Positions 1 through 7,857 are shown, counted from the stretch's first letter. The stretch is 64,000 bases of DNA from an uncultured Hyphomicrobiales bacterium (GCA_903932565.1 CAIZGQ010000073.1:1-64000), one strand, 5' to 3'. Made by a program: numbers and translations. The notes: generated by a model not told the origin, from the letters alone.

Positions 1-828
1 CCGGGAGGTTATACTGGACCCGGTGACATCCAGACCTTCCTAGTATGGGGCTCGGTAGCTAGGGTTTACACTGCCGCACAGGCGTCTCCATCTACAAACA
101 TGGCGATACTTGTTGCAAGCGGCAATGGAACATCGATTTGCACATTGCGCGGATCGACGGCGGGGATAGCCGATCTAACAAATACCTATTGTACTCAACC
201 GGCGGCCTGCTCTGGTGGATGTACGCCAGCAGCGGCTTGTGCTGCTGCGAATGGTGGCTCATGTCGGGCCAGTACACTCTACGATCAGGTTGGCGGAAAT
301 AATTGGGTCAACGCTAGTCTGACCCAAATGCCACTTGTCGCATTCAACGACCTCAACGGGCTTCCTGCGCTAGTGTACGCCCATACTAATAATCAATATC
401 TCGTTTCCCAAAGTACAATTACGCACACTCAAGCTCTCACCATTGTGGCCGTTGCTAACCACACGTCCACGGATTCCGTTAACATAATGGGCATAAGCGG
501 GGGTGATATTGAACTACTTGTAACCAATGGCAACGTGGGAATTTATGCTGGCGCTGGACCACTAACCACCACGGCGGCCAACAATAGCTACCACGTCATA
601 CAGGGGCAAGCGAACGGCGCTAGTCCTAACTCTGCCATCCTTGTGGATGGCGCTGCTGCGGTTACGGGGTCTGCTGGCACAAATAATATTTCTGGCGGCA
701 ATGTCGGCTATGGGTCTTATGGCACCAATACTCTGGGCTTTACCGGGAACATAACGGAGGCCGGTGTTTTCGCCGGGACTACCAGCGCAACCCTACAAAC
801 GAATATGCGAACCCAGTACGGCCTATGA
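1..828 (+). CDS. Lectin-like tail or virion protein, 5' end cut by window edge
   Basis: The reading frame is open from base 1, so the true start lies outside the window; an internal ATG at 100 is probably not the start. The visible 275 residues contain a block around LYDQVGGNNWVNAS followed by PLVAFNDLNG and a C-terminal FTGNITEAGVF segment, the pattern of concanavalin A/LamG-like or arabinofuranosidase-catalytic-like beta-sandwich domains found in phage tail proteins. A Cys-rich insert (CSGGCTPAAAC) may be disulphide or metal bound. Its stop overlaps the next start (ATGA), so the two are translationally coupled. Likely role is host surface polysaccharide binding. The family is inferred from pattern, not confirmed. 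Confidence 0.6.
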   Translation, partial: PGGYTGPGDIQTFLVWGSVARVYTAAQASPSTNMAILVASGNGTSICTLRGSTAGIADLTNTYCTQPAACSGGCTPAAACAAANGGSCRASTLYDQVGGNNWVNASLTQMPLVAFNDLNGLPALVYAHTNNQYLVSQSTITHTQALTIVAVANHTSTDSVNIMGISGGDIELLVTNGNVGIYAGAGPLTTTAANNSYHVIQGQANGASPNSAILVDGAAAVTGSAGTNNISGGNVGYGSYGTNTLGFTGNITEAGVFAGTTSATLQTNMRTQYGL

Positions 829-3575
829 AGCGGATAATAGCAGTTTTATTAGCGCTGGTTGCTTTTCCGGCCCTTGCTTACTTCCCGCACGGTGTCGCCA
901 CGATAGGTAAGGCGCAGATCAATCTCGGAACGCAAGAAATCACGGCTGGCGTCACGCTGAACCTATTCAATACATCAGGGATTTCATTCTTCAATGCCAC
1001 GCAGGTAGCAGCAGTTGACGGCGATCTTCTCCCGATAAATACATTCACGAATACCGTTAATAATCTAGGCGGCCAATCCGATCCCACACTAAACACACTT
1101 GGACCCTATGTGTTTGGTTGGGATGCTGGCCGCAGTTGTTTCAGTATTGTTTTTAATGGAAATTTCACGGTCAACAGTTATTCTAATGCGGGCGTCAGCA
1201 ATAACGCCCCTTACAACTTAACAGTGACGGGAAATTGCAGCACTGCCGGGCAGGTCAATATTACATTCGCCGGTTTCCAGTCTTTCGCGTGGCACTTTGA
1301 CTCAGCGTACGTGTATTATGCATCTAACACTTCCGGCAAATTCTATATGGTGCGTGCGGATCGCAATGGCACTTATAACGACCTGAATGCGTATCTGGCA
1401 GGGAACTACTGGACTCCTGAATTTATCAACCTTCTAAAGGGAATGAAGCCTGAATCCATCCGCACAATGGGGTGGACGCCGCAAACCAACCTTACGGTAG
1501 AAAATTGGGCATATAGAAAGCAAACCTCAAATATAGGATGGTGGACTGTAGACCATCCACTGGGGACCAGATGCGGGGGGACGACTTCCTTCTGCACCAT
1601 GTCAATTGCAGGATCGCCCCATGGTGGTGATATTACCTCGGCTGCGGCTGCGGACACCTCGCTGACATCTTGGGTGGATGGGGAGCAAATCACCGGATGG
1701 ATGCCGTCCACCATACCCGTTCTTTCTGTCTCGCTCGCCCAAAACAATGGTGGGTTCTGTCAGCTCACCGTTTCCGACACAACAAATCTGAATGTCGGGC
1801 AGCGCGTCGAGGTGCAGGGGATTCAAGGCACCAATCCATCGAATTACATGGATTGTGATACCAAGAATATTGGTAGCACCACGCAGACCGCGCTCATTAC
1901 GTCAATAGATACGCCCGGAACGAACGGTACCATCACGCTGGACCGTGCTTTCGGCACCAATCAACCGACAAGCTATGGTGCGGCGGTTTTAGGCTATCAA
2001 ACCCTCGCGATTACCGGAGCTGGTGGTGGCAAGCCGCCAAAACTTATTACCGGCATTAATGCCACCCCCGGTGCCGTTTCATCCGGACCGGCATTGTTCA
2101 CCTATAACAAATGGCTGGATAAGCTTATCTATGGTGGGGGCGGTGTTGTAAATCATCCCCCAATAGAAGCGATGGTCCAACTGGCCAACAAGGTAAACGC
2201 CAACTATTGGTTCAACCTTCCGCCGATGGCGAGCGACGATTATGTTAAACAGTCACTTAACGCCATCTATTCAAATCTAAATGGCAATCTGAAATTGTTG
2301 CTGGAATATTCCAACGAGGTTTGGAACTCAGCTTTCGCACCGTCTCAGTATTCCGTAGCGATGGGTTCTGCAATTCATCTGGCTACTTGTTGCGCACCGT
2401 TTTTTGAAACAATGCGCATTCGCCAGATAATGGGTAACGTGGTTCCGACCACTTCATGGAATGGATCATCCCGTATTGAAAGACTATTCTGCGATCAGAG
2501 TGGGAACTCCAATACACTTCCGTATGCCAACGGTTCTATTTTCCCCTTCCCCGGTGATGCTACCTACCAAACTTATCAAGGGGCATATTCTGGCGTAAAT
2601 TACTCAGCCTCTCCCAATCGTCCGATAGATTTTGTCGATACCATTTGTTATGCGCCTTACACGGGCGGCGGAACGGCATTAAGTGGACAGTCTCCCGATA
2701 CTAAATATTTTGCAACGACATACGATAAGACATTGTTAGATGCCATCGTTTCCGCTTGCCCATCGGGGGTATGCAACTCAACAGCGATATCTCTGGTCGA
2801 TCAATCAGTACGAGGTGATTACCTCAACCGAGTTCAAACTATAACGGCATCTGGGGCAACTTTCACCACGTCAGCCGCACACAATTTTAGCGTGAATGAT
2901 TATGTTAGATTTACGGTAGTCGGCGGGACGACGTACAGCGGAGTTGACGTAACTGCCCTTTATCAGGTGCTAAGTACCCCGCTGACAACAACCTTCACCG
3001 TTGGGAAGATTGTCAACGGAGCTACTGGTTCCGCTGTCAATGCTGGATCATCCGGGACCGGCACGACTTCTGTCGGATATACGGTAACACAAACTCCGTT
3101 CGGAATGGCGTCCACTTGGTTCGATCAATCCGAGAGTGTTGCCAAGTCCATGACCAATAACAACACAGGATTATCGCCTAAGACGCGCTGGTATGAAGGA
3201 TCGCTTGAAGTAACACCGCCAACCGTGTCCCAGTGCATTACCGCTGGATATTCATCTGGCGACGCCAATACTTATTGCGATAGTGTTGGCATCAATAACG
3301 GTACGATGAACGGATATATTCAGAATGCCATTGTCGCCTGGAAGAACGACCCGATGTCCGCTGCAACGCAGAAACTTATTTTCGATATTTATAAAGGAAC
3401 CGTTTCAGGGTATCCAACTTCTGGAAATACGCAATCAATAGCACCGTCTCAACTTACTCTTTTGCAGGCCGTGCCTATCGCTCAAGCATGGTCGCTTGTT
3501 CCGAATACAAATCTAGGCACATTCACCCCATACCAGACTTATTACGGCTTCTCGCAATTCAGTTCTGCCCCATGA
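825..3575 (+). CDS. Secreted or tail-associated glycoside-hydrolase-like protein, 916 aa
   Basis: Begins with a clear Sec-type signal peptide (MKRIIAVLLALVAFPALA) and then YFPHG. Around residues 490-502 is LLLEYSNEVWNSAF; the Asn-Glu pair in a hydrophobic strand context is how the acid/base of clan-A glycoside hydrolases appears, so a TIM-barrel carbohydrate-active domain is plausible in the middle. The C-terminal third is Ser/Thr/Gly-rich and beta-like. It sits between a lectin-like protein and a metalloprotease, all coupled by 4-base overlaps, suggesting a host-surface attack module. A signal peptide is unusual for a virion protein. Alternative: an exported depolymerase released from the infected cell. 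Catalytic function is inference. Confidence 0.6.
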   Translation: MKRIIAVLLALVAFPALAYFPHGVATIGKAQINLGTQEITAGVTLNLFNTSGISFFNATQVAAVDGDLLPINTFTNTVNNLGGQSDPTLNTLGPYVFGWDAGRSCFSIVFNGNFTVNSYSNAGVSNNAPYNLTVTGNCSTAGQVNITFAGFQSFAWHFDSAYVYYASNTSGKFYMVRADRNGTYNDLNAYLAGNYWTPEFINLLKGMKPESIRTMGWTPQTNLTVENWAYRKQTSNIGWWTVDHPLGTRCGGTTSFCTMSIAGSPHGGDITSAAAADTSLTSWVDGEQITGWMPSTIPVLSVSLAQNNGGFCQLTVSDTTNLNVGQRVEVQGIQGTNPSNYMDCDTKNIGSTTQTALITSIDTPGTNGTITLDRAFGTNQPTSYGAAVLGYQTLAITGAGGGKPPKLITGINATPGAVSSGPALFTYNKWLDKLIYGGGGVVNHPPIEAMVQLANKVNANYWFNLPPMASDDYVKQSLNAIYSNLNGNLKLLLEYSNEVWNSAFAPSQYSVAMGSAIHLATCCAPFFETMRIRQIMGNVVPTTSWNGSSRIERLFCDQSGNSNTLPYANGSIFPFPGDATYQTYQGAYSGVNYSASPNRPIDFVDTICYAPYTGGGTALSGQSPDTKYFATTYDKTLLDAIVSACPSGVCNSTAISLVDQSVRGDYLNRVQTITASGATFTTSAAHNFSVNDYVRFTVVGGTTYSGVDVTALYQVLSTPLTTTFTVGKIVNGATGSAVNAGSSGTGTTSVGYTVTQTPFGMASTWFDQSESVAKSMTNNNTGLSPKTRWYEGSLEVTPPTVSQCITAGYSSGDANTYCDSVGINNGTMNGYIQNAIVAWKNDPMSAATQKLIFDIYKGTVSGYPTSGNTQSIAPSQLTLLQAVPIAQAWSLVPNTNLGTFTPYQTYYGFSQFSSAP

Positions 3576-4429
3576 TAACCCGCCGCTCATTCATCGGCGG
3601 ACTTGGGGCGATGGCCTGTACTCCCGTGCAAGCCTATTTCCCGCACGGCAACGCCAGCAAGTTCATTATGAATCTGGTTTGGGAAACGTCGGCTCTATCT
3701 GCTCCGCAGGGATTTAGGGACGCCGCGGTATCGGCGGCTAAAATGATTAGCAACGCATTCCCGCTTACCAACATCACGTTCAATATGCTGGTTGGATATG
3801 ACGACTATAACAACGGCGCGGTGACTGGACTTGGCGTGAACTCGCAAGGCGGGGATAGTGCTGCCCTAGTTCAATTCGTTACCTACTCTAATTATAGAGC
3901 GGCGTATCTAGGTGTCGCCACCATACCGAACGCAGTCACATTCTCCAATTCTCTTACTGCTGGTACATCCATCAACGGACATAACTCAGGCTATGTCCCA
4001 AGCGGAACCTTGAAGGCTGTTGGTTTGTTGTCTGGTACGAATGGGGCGGTTGATGGCCAGGTGGGTATTGGTGCAAGCATAGGATCTGGGAATCTAGTCG
4101 GGGTGTTCCTGCACGAAATGACTCACGCGATGGGGCGCGAATCCGGCATCTTCTCCTATAACCTTGCGAGGTTTACTGCCGTAGGCACTAGGGATTGGAG
4201 CGCCGGTTCTCCGGGATATCCGACCGTGGCGACCTATTTCTCATTGGATGGTGGGACAACTCAACTGGCAGACTTCGGGACAGCGCAAGATACCAGCGAT
4301 TTCAAAAATAGCGGACAGCAGGACACCGGAGGTCTAACGGATGCCCTTGACGAATTTTATTCGGGGAGCAGCCGCCAAGTGATGACCACCGTCGATATCC
4401 AGATGATGAATGCGCTGGGGTATCAGTAG
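3572..4429 (+). CDS. Exported HExxH zinc metalloprotease-like protein, 285 aa
   Basis: The start at 3572 is chosen because its ATG overlaps the upstream stop (ATGA) and gives a twin-arginine-like leader, MITRRSFIGGLGAMA, ending near AYFPHG. At about residues 178-190 is VFLHEMTHAMGR, a zinc-binding HExxHxxG/R motif of metzincin or serralysin-like peptidases. The C-terminus (FYSGSSRQVMTTVDIQMMNALGY) matches the usual close of that class, where a conserved Tyr and a final hydrophobic 'LG' turn follow the active site. It shares the AYFPHG post-signal sequence with the gene before it. Likely degrades a host surface protein or processes its neighbours. Protease class is well supported; role is inference. 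Confidence 0.72.
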   Translation: MITRRSFIGGLGAMACTPVQAYFPHGNASKFIMNLVWETSALSAPQGFRDAAVSAAKMISNAFPLTNITFNMLVGYDDYNNGAVTGLGVNSQGGDSAALVQFVTYSNYRAAYLGVATIPNAVTFSNSLTAGTSINGHNSGYVPSGTLKAVGLLSGTNGAVDGQVGIGASIGSGNLVGVFLHEMTHAMGRESGIFSYNLARFTAVGTRDWSAGSPGYPTVATYFSLDGGTTQLADFGTAQDTSDFKNSGQQDTGGLTDALDEFYSGSSRQVMTTVDIQMMNALGYQ

Positions 4430-4449
4430 ACGTATATGTGATGATTAGG

Positions 4450-4647
4450 TCATTCTCCGGGAAATGAAACGCCATCCCCGACCATTCCGCAGTCGCAACA
4501 AAATCCGGGCTGATCATAGCGAAATCGGCCAATCTCTGGCGTCTTGCGGTGGTAATATCTAAGCCAGCATCGAATACGCCGAATGCGCCATTTGATTTTC
4601 TCAAGTTTGCTTAGTCGTTGTCGTCCGGGTAAGTATGGACAAGGCAT
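4450..4647 (-). CDS. Small Arg-rich CCDCG protein, 65 aa
   Basis: Starts with a good ribosome binding site (AGGAAGG, 8 bases upstream). The protein is very basic in the middle (KWRIRRIRCWLRYYHRK) and ends with a CCDCG knuckle that could bind zinc with the preceding Cys. It is the last gene of the leftward early arm and converges with the metalloprotease gene 20 bases away, with no obvious terminator between. Function not recognised; a nucleic-acid-binding protein is possible. Confidence 0.55.
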   Translation of the reverse strand: MPCPYLPGRQRLSKLEKIKWRIRRIRCWLRYYHRKTPEIGRFRYDQPGFCCDCGMVGDGVSFPGE

Positions 4648-4689
4648 TTTTAAACCTTCCTAATCTGCTGAGATACGTCGCGAAGCATT

Positions 4690-4887
4690 CTACCTATTCA
4701 CGAAAGACGGACATCGTCTTTCTTTCTTATGCCATTTGTAGGCAGCAATGATCGCGTCTTTTGCCTCAATACGAAACGTTTCCCAATAGACGCACCCTCC
4801 GCCAACACAATGAACGCATACGCCTCCTTCGCCATTGTGTGGACGTCCTGCCGCTTCGCAAATCGCTCGGGCTACTTCGTCAACCAT
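4690..4887 (-). CDS. Small conserved-type phage protein, 65 aa
   Basis: N-terminus MVDEVARAICEAAG and a central WETFRIEAKDAIIAAY segment follow a layout common in small alphaproteobacterial phage proteins in which a 'VARAI' helix is followed by a Trp and an 'AAIAA' helix. A CVHC..GGGC cluster lies between them and could hold a metal. It is preceded by the perfect inverted repeat at 4911-4939. Function unknown. Confidence 0.6.
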   Translation of the reverse strand: MVDEVARAICEAAGRPHNGEGGVCVHCVGGGCVYWETFRIEAKDAIIAAYKWHKKERRCPSFVNR

Positions 4888-4910
4888 TCTTCGTATCCTG
4901 TCTATCTGCG

Positions 4911-4939
4911 TGAGCTATAGTTCACAGTGCTATAGCTCA
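4911..4939. repeat. Perfect 10-bp inverted repeat with nested 3-bp stem
   Basis: TGAGCTATAG and CTATAGCTCA are separated by 9 bases (TTCACAGTG), in which CAC and GTG could extend the stem. It covers the stop codon of the 50-residue gene and lies upstream of the 65-residue gene on the minus strand. There is no U-run after it, so it fits an operator, an RNA-processing hairpin or a translational coupling element better than an intrinsic terminator. Confidence 0.7.
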
Positions 4940-5089
4940 GTTTTGCTGTTCTTTCACGGCCTCCGCGACCGCCTCCCAATACCCTATGCCGCAGTGGATG
5001 CAGCGCATGGTCCGCTTGTCGAAGGCGTGGCCGTTCCGGTCCCGTATGGGATAATCGACGCGGCGCACCGGTTTTGGCGTATGATCCAT
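4937..5089 (-). CDS. Small Cys-pair protein, 50 aa
   Basis: ATG at 5089 opens a frame reading MDHTPKPVRRVDYPIRDRNG, then MRCIHCGIGYWEAVAEAVKE. The CIHCG pair looks like half of a zinc knuckle, with a nearby His as a possible third ligand. Codon use and protein-like composition support it although it is short. Ribosome binding site is weak. Function unknown. Confidence 0.6.
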   Translation of the reverse strand: MDHTPKPVRRVDYPIRDRNGHAFDKRTMRCIHCGIGYWEAVAEAVKEQQN

Positions 5090-5128
5090 GCGTTATACTC
5101 AATCCGCGATCTGCGTATAAACGACGCG

Positions 5129-5302
5129 TTAACGAAAGCGATCTAGGCGATCCTCATCCGGGTGAAACGCCTTAACTACATGCGCCACTCCCGGCATCGC
5201 GAACGCCTTTTGCAGCGCCTCATCCTCAGTAACCGCCGATACCTCTATTTCGTCGTCCACTAGCCTCATAATGTGGACCAAGAAAGTTGTCTCCGCTCCC
5301 AT
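5129..5302 (-). CDS. Small hypothetical protein, 57 aa
   Basis: A very strong ribosome binding site (AGGAGGGG) lies 3-8 bases before the ATG at 5302. The sequence begins MGAETTFLVHIMRLVDDEIE and continues with an alternating beta/alpha pattern (VSAVTEDEALQKAF), suggesting a compact single-domain protein. It lies directly downstream of the folded RNA at 5333-5495 on the same strand, so that RNA may be its leader. Function unknown. Confidence 0.65.
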   Translation of the reverse strand: MGAETTFLVHIMRLVDDEIEVSAVTEDEALQKAFAMPGVAHVVKAFHPDEDRLDRFR

Positions 5303-5332
5303 CAACCCCTCCTATACTTGCCGTTTACGAAA

Positions 5333-5495
5333 CCACTTAGCTAGCTGAGCAACCCGGTACCCTACGACAGTTTCGGTGTCCCCGCGTCTTTCACGGGCCT
5401 ATCTGGGGAGTCACCCCAGCATATCGCAAGGCTCTGTATGCTCCTGTTGCTCGGAGAACTGACTAGGTTATTTTTCCCGTCAGCTAGCTAAATGG
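5333..5495 (-). ncRNA. Candidate structured RNA with a multi-helix junction
   Basis: On the minus strand a 16-pair closing helix joins 5495-5480 to 5348-5333, with one G-U pair. Inside it, 5468-5457 pairs with 5372-5359 (AACTG/CAGTT plus CCTA/TAGG). Four hairpins are then packed with almost no linker: CTCC/GGAG (5456-5441), GCATA/TATGC (5441-5419), CTGGGG/CCCCAG (5419-5403) and CCCGTG/CGCGGG (5397-5381). Two pairs are G-U only if the RNA is read on the minus strand, which fixes orientation. No long ORF crosses the region. It may be a stand-alone RNA or the leader of the 57-aa gene. It matches no RNA class I recognise. Confidence 0.6.
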
Positions 5496-5569
5496 TCGTC
5501 CTGCGGTTCCCTGCTGTTCCAGTTTCCAACCCTGACTGACGCGATCCCTGTAATCATTCGTTAATCAGT

Positions 5570-5659
5570 TCACGACTTCTTTAAGCATGGCTGGAGTTTC
5601 TCTCCAGTTGTTTTGCGGTGGCCTAATACATTTTCAGTACTGTCAATGATTTCAATCAT
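5570..5659 (-). CDS. Possible 29-aa peptide upstream of the structured RNA
   Basis: ATG at 5659 follows a good ribosome binding site (AAGGAAG) and opens MIEIIDSTENVLGHRK, ending at 5570, about 75 bases before the folded RNA. Short and without recognisable motifs, it could be a leader peptide for the RNA or a remnant. Kept because of the binding site and position. Confidence 0.35.
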   Translation of the reverse strand: MIEIIDSTENVLGHRKTTGEKLQPCLKKS

Positions 5660-5692
5660 GGCTTCCTTCCCATACCCGAGGTTAAGTCGTTA

Positions 5693-5705
5693 CGTTGTCC
5701 AGTGG
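5693..5705 (-). repeat. Copy of the 13-base CCACTGGAYAACG repeat
   Basis: Reads CCACTGGACAACG on the minus strand, a few bases after the stop of the PAPS-reductase-like gene, and is followed by TAA as in the copy after queD. Other copies are on the plus strand at 17339, 18974 and 19030. Confidence 0.6.
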
Positions 5706-5717
5706 TTTGCGCGTAAT

Positions 5718-6566
5718 TCACGCGGGTTCTTTCCATAGCGGGACGAGGGACATCTGTGATGGATCGTGCACCTCGCAACTTTCCTCACACCCGCCATTTT
5801 GGTCTAGCTCGCGAATGTCGATGAATGTTTCAAAGGGATCGCGCGCCAATTCGATTATGTCTTTGGCAGTTCGTTTGTCTCGAAAGAAAACCCGCCTGCC
5901 TTCGCCGCCGCCAGAAAGACCGTGCTTTTCTTCCATCTGCATCGCGAACTTGAAAACTTGTGGCGTTTCCTTAGCGAGCGTTAAGTGCTTACGGAGCGAC
6001 TTCTTCCAGCACCATACGCAGTTGCCGCGATGCTCTGGAACTTCAAGGTCAAACGGCTGCTTATCCCAAAAGGCGAAAACGTCCGCTTTTTTGATCCTAG
6101 CATCGCAGAGCGGGTAACAGAGGCCCTGTTCGACAAAGTTCGGATTAACGCGATCCATTTCATCCGCCCGGATACCAATTGCGGTTCGGTAGCTCCCCTT
6201 CTCCCAGCCAATCGACCGTACATAGCTGTTGATCGGGTTTAGCTTTAGCTCCCTAGTGCAATGCGGATAGTTCTTGTTCGGGATTCCATATTTTTCAATC
6301 ATCCGCTCAAATAGCGATGTGTCACGGGTCGCCGTCTCGAATGTTACAATCTTATGGGTGCTGCCCTTACCCTTGGGTTGGACCACGAGTTCGACCCAAA
6401 CAATATCTAGTCCCCATTCGACGGCGCAGCGGTTGACAAACTCAAGCGTCCGATTGTCCTCTTGCCCCGTATTGGCAAAGACGATCTGCTTTTCCGGCAA
6501 ATCCCTGAGCATGTAAGTCATCATTCCAGATGTCCTGCCGCCGCTGAAGCTGATTAGAGTCCGCAA
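5718..6566 (-). CDS. PAPS-reductase-family ATP pyrophosphatase, 282 aa
   Basis: Start is TTG at 6566 with AAGGAA 6 bases upstream. Residues 4-14 (LISFSGGRTSG) are the PP-loop of the PAPS reductase/adenine nucleotide alpha-hydrolase fold, followed by VFANTGQE, the usual second strand. Cys residues later (YPLCDAR, GNCVWCWK and GCEESCEVH) could bind an iron-sulphur cluster or zinc as in DndC-like or other phage members. The length is normal. Substrate unknown: sulphate activation, phosphorothioation or a tRNA/DNA base modification are possible. A 13-base repeat after its stop is shared with the queD region, a weak hint of a link to the 7-deazaguanine genes. Confidence 0.8.
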   Translation of the reverse strand: MRTLISFSGGRTSGMMTYMLRDLPEKQIVFANTGQEDNRTLEFVNRCAVEWGLDIVWVELVVQPKGKGSTHKIVTFETATRDTSLFERMIEKYGIPNKNYPHCTRELKLNPINSYVRSIGWEKGSYRTAIGIRADEMDRVNPNFVEQGLCYPLCDARIKKADVFAFWDKQPFDLEVPEHRGNCVWCWKKSLRKHLTLAKETPQVFKFAMQMEEKHGLSGGGEGRRVFFRDKRTAKDIIELARDPFETFIDIRELDQNGGCEESCEVHDPSQMSLVPLWKEPA

Positions 6567-6576
6567 TGATCATTCC

Positions 6577-6738
6577 TTAAGTGGTGTTTTGCTTCTCTGT
6601 CTTTCGCGCCTGTTCCTCGACCGCCGCGTGAAGTCTTCGCAAGGCTGCTTGCAAATATGCTTCGCTGCATAGCGCGTCGATAAACCACAGGCCCTCGTCC
6701 TCGGCCTGCTCGTTTACGATGGCGATCAGTTCATCCAT
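6577..6738 (-). CDS. Small hypothetical protein, 53 aa
   Basis: Reads MDELIAIVNEQAEDEGLWFI then AYLQAALRRLHAAVEEQ, two helices with an amphipathic C-terminal half. Its start overlaps the stop of the upstream 44-aa gene by 8 bases and its stop is 10 bases before the PAPS-reductase-like start, so it belongs to that transcript. Function unknown. Confidence 0.65.
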   Translation of the reverse strand: MDELIAIVNEQAEDEGLWFIDALCSEAYLQAALRRLHAAVEEQARKTEKQNTT

Positions 6739-6865
6739 CGGACTTTCCTATTGCGGTCATTAACTTCTTCATGTCTCCGGATCTCATGGCCTCACTGAGT
6801 AATTTAACGATTACCTCGACGGCAATCTTGGCATCGTTCAAATGACCAAGAATTGCTCGGATCAT
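6731..6865 (-). CDS. Small helical protein, 44 aa
   Basis: ATG at 6865 starts MIRAILGHLNDAKIAVEVIV, then a helical KLLSEAMRSGDMKKLM tail. It begins one base from the end of the 85-aa Cys protein and overlaps the start of the 53-aa gene. Function unknown; support is frame continuity and tight packing. Confidence 0.5.
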   Translation of the reverse strand: MIRAILGHLNDAKIAVEVIVKLLSEAMRSGDMKKLMTAIGKSDG

Positions 6866-6866
6866 G

Positions 6867-7124
6867 TTACGCGCCAGCAGGTTTTCCAAATGCGCCACAA
6901 AACCCTACCGGATCAGTAGATCCGGGGCGATCGACACCGCGCCATGCCATGCAATCAGATGCGATGCAGCGAGCATTTACGACCTTATCTTCTCTCATCG
7001 GTGTGCGATTGACGGCAACAGACACCCACTCTTCAGTATCCTTGCCACCTAAATCTTCAGACACCATCACGCGAGCGTGTGGGCACCACTTCTTTAGCGC
7101 TTCTTTTTCCAGCAAAATGGCCAC
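6867..7124 (-). CDS. Small Cys-rich, probably zinc-binding protein, 85 aa
   Basis: Starts at GTG 7124 with GGAGG 9 bases upstream. The order KKWCPHARVMV, then NARCIASDCMAWR, then GFCGAFGKPAG is a recurrent layout in small phage and prophage proteins with a C-x-H pair and a CxxxxC pair that would form one metal site. It overlaps the end of the XRE regulator by 68 bases. Function unknown. Confidence 0.7.
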   Translation of the reverse strand: MAILLEKEALKKWCPHARVMVSEDLGGKDTEEWVSVAVNRTPMREDKVVNARCIASDCMAWRGVDRPGSTDPVGFCGAFGKPAGA

Positions 7125-7398
7125 GATTTATTACCTCCTCCAGTTTGGACTGATGTGCAGCAACGTCTCGTGGCCAGTCAGGCCAGTCAGGTAAGCATCC
7201 ATCTTCGACTAAAAAATGTTCGTGGATCAGATATGCCAGCCTAGCGATGTATGGCGGCAGCAGTTTCTTTCCGCGCTCATACTCACCGATTCGATGGGAG
7301 TTATTCCGCTCGGAGCCGACGTAGCCAAGCTCCTCGGCAAACTGCGCAGTTGTCAGTCCCATGCTCTGGCGGATGTTCCTGAATTCCTTCGGCGTCAT
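7057..7398 (-). CDS. XRE-like helix-turn-helix regulator, 113 aa
   Basis: Residues 3-55 fit an HTH_XRE fold: FRNIRQSMGLTTAQFAEELG is helix 1 and 2, then RIGEYERGKKLLPPYIARLA is the recognition helix and helix 4. There is a 7-residue insertion (VGSERNN) before the recognition helix. A Trp/Pro-rich stretch (CLPDWPDWPRD) follows. The start overlaps the previous stop (TGATG). It sits inside the early arm, so a role as early repressor or in timing is likely, not proven. Confidence 0.72.
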   Translation of the reverse strand: MTPKEFRNIRQSMGLTTAQFAEELGYVGSERNNSHRIGEYERGKKLLPPYIARLAYLIHEHFLVEDGCLPDWPDWPRDVAAHQSKLEEVINRGHFAGKRSAKEVVPTRSRDGV

Positions 7399-7616
7399 CA
7401 GGTCGACCTTCCAGCGACGTTTAGGGCCACTCTGGCGCGATTGTACGTTTCCACTGCCTGACCCTCGTCCCGGCCAAGAAACCGCATCAGGACTGTCGGG
7501 TGGCCCTCTATGGGATCACCCTCGATCGACAGATAGTGGCCCCCACGCTTGCGCAAATGGCGCATGATGGCACCACCCAGCGGGCCGACGATGTCCTCTT
7601 GGAGAATGTCAGCCAT
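7398..7616 (-). CDS. Small hypothetical protein, 72 aa
   Basis: MADILQEDIVGPLGGAIMRH begins the protein, followed by a beta-rich middle (HYLSIEGDP, TVLMRFLGRDE). Coupled on both sides: its start overlaps the upstream stop by 8 bases, and its stop shares bases with the XRE start. Function unknown. Confidence 0.6.
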   Translation of the reverse strand: MADILQEDIVGPLGGAIMRHLRKRGGHYLSIEGDPIEGHPTVLMRFLGRDEGQAVETYNRARVALNVAGRST

Positions 7617-7839
7617 TTTTAAGCCTTTCCAGAACGCGATTTGCTGCCTCAGATATAGGCCTCATGCCCGGAACTGATGCGAGGATTTCAAGATCCTGAT
7701 CGTGACCTGAGATGATTCCTTCCGCGGACAATAGTTCACGGAATTCCTTCTCATGAATAGCGCCGCTGCGGAAACGATCGCGAATGCGCTGCAGGCGGTC
7801 TAGGCGTAGCTGGTACATTGGGTTCAGATTTCCGGTCAT
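7609..7839 (-). CDS. Small helical hypothetical protein, 76 aa
   Basis: The start at 7839 is preferred over 7962 because GGAGGA lies 4-9 bases upstream and the longer form would run through the hairpin terminator at 7858-7884. Sequence is charged and helical (LRLDRLQRIRDRFRSG). First gene of the small-gene cluster downstream of the DUF932 gene. Function unknown. Confidence 0.6.
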   Translation of the reverse strand: MTGNLNPMYQLRLDRLQRIRDRFRSGAIHEKEFRELLSAEGIISGHDQDLEILASVPGMRPISEAANRVLERLKNG

Positions 7840-7857
7840 GACTTCCTCCGAGAGAGA

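Noticed and set aside
5333..5495. Retron or group I intron as identity of the folded RNA
   Set aside because: No reverse transcriptase gene lies nearby, and the conserved group I P7/P3 pairings were not recognised.
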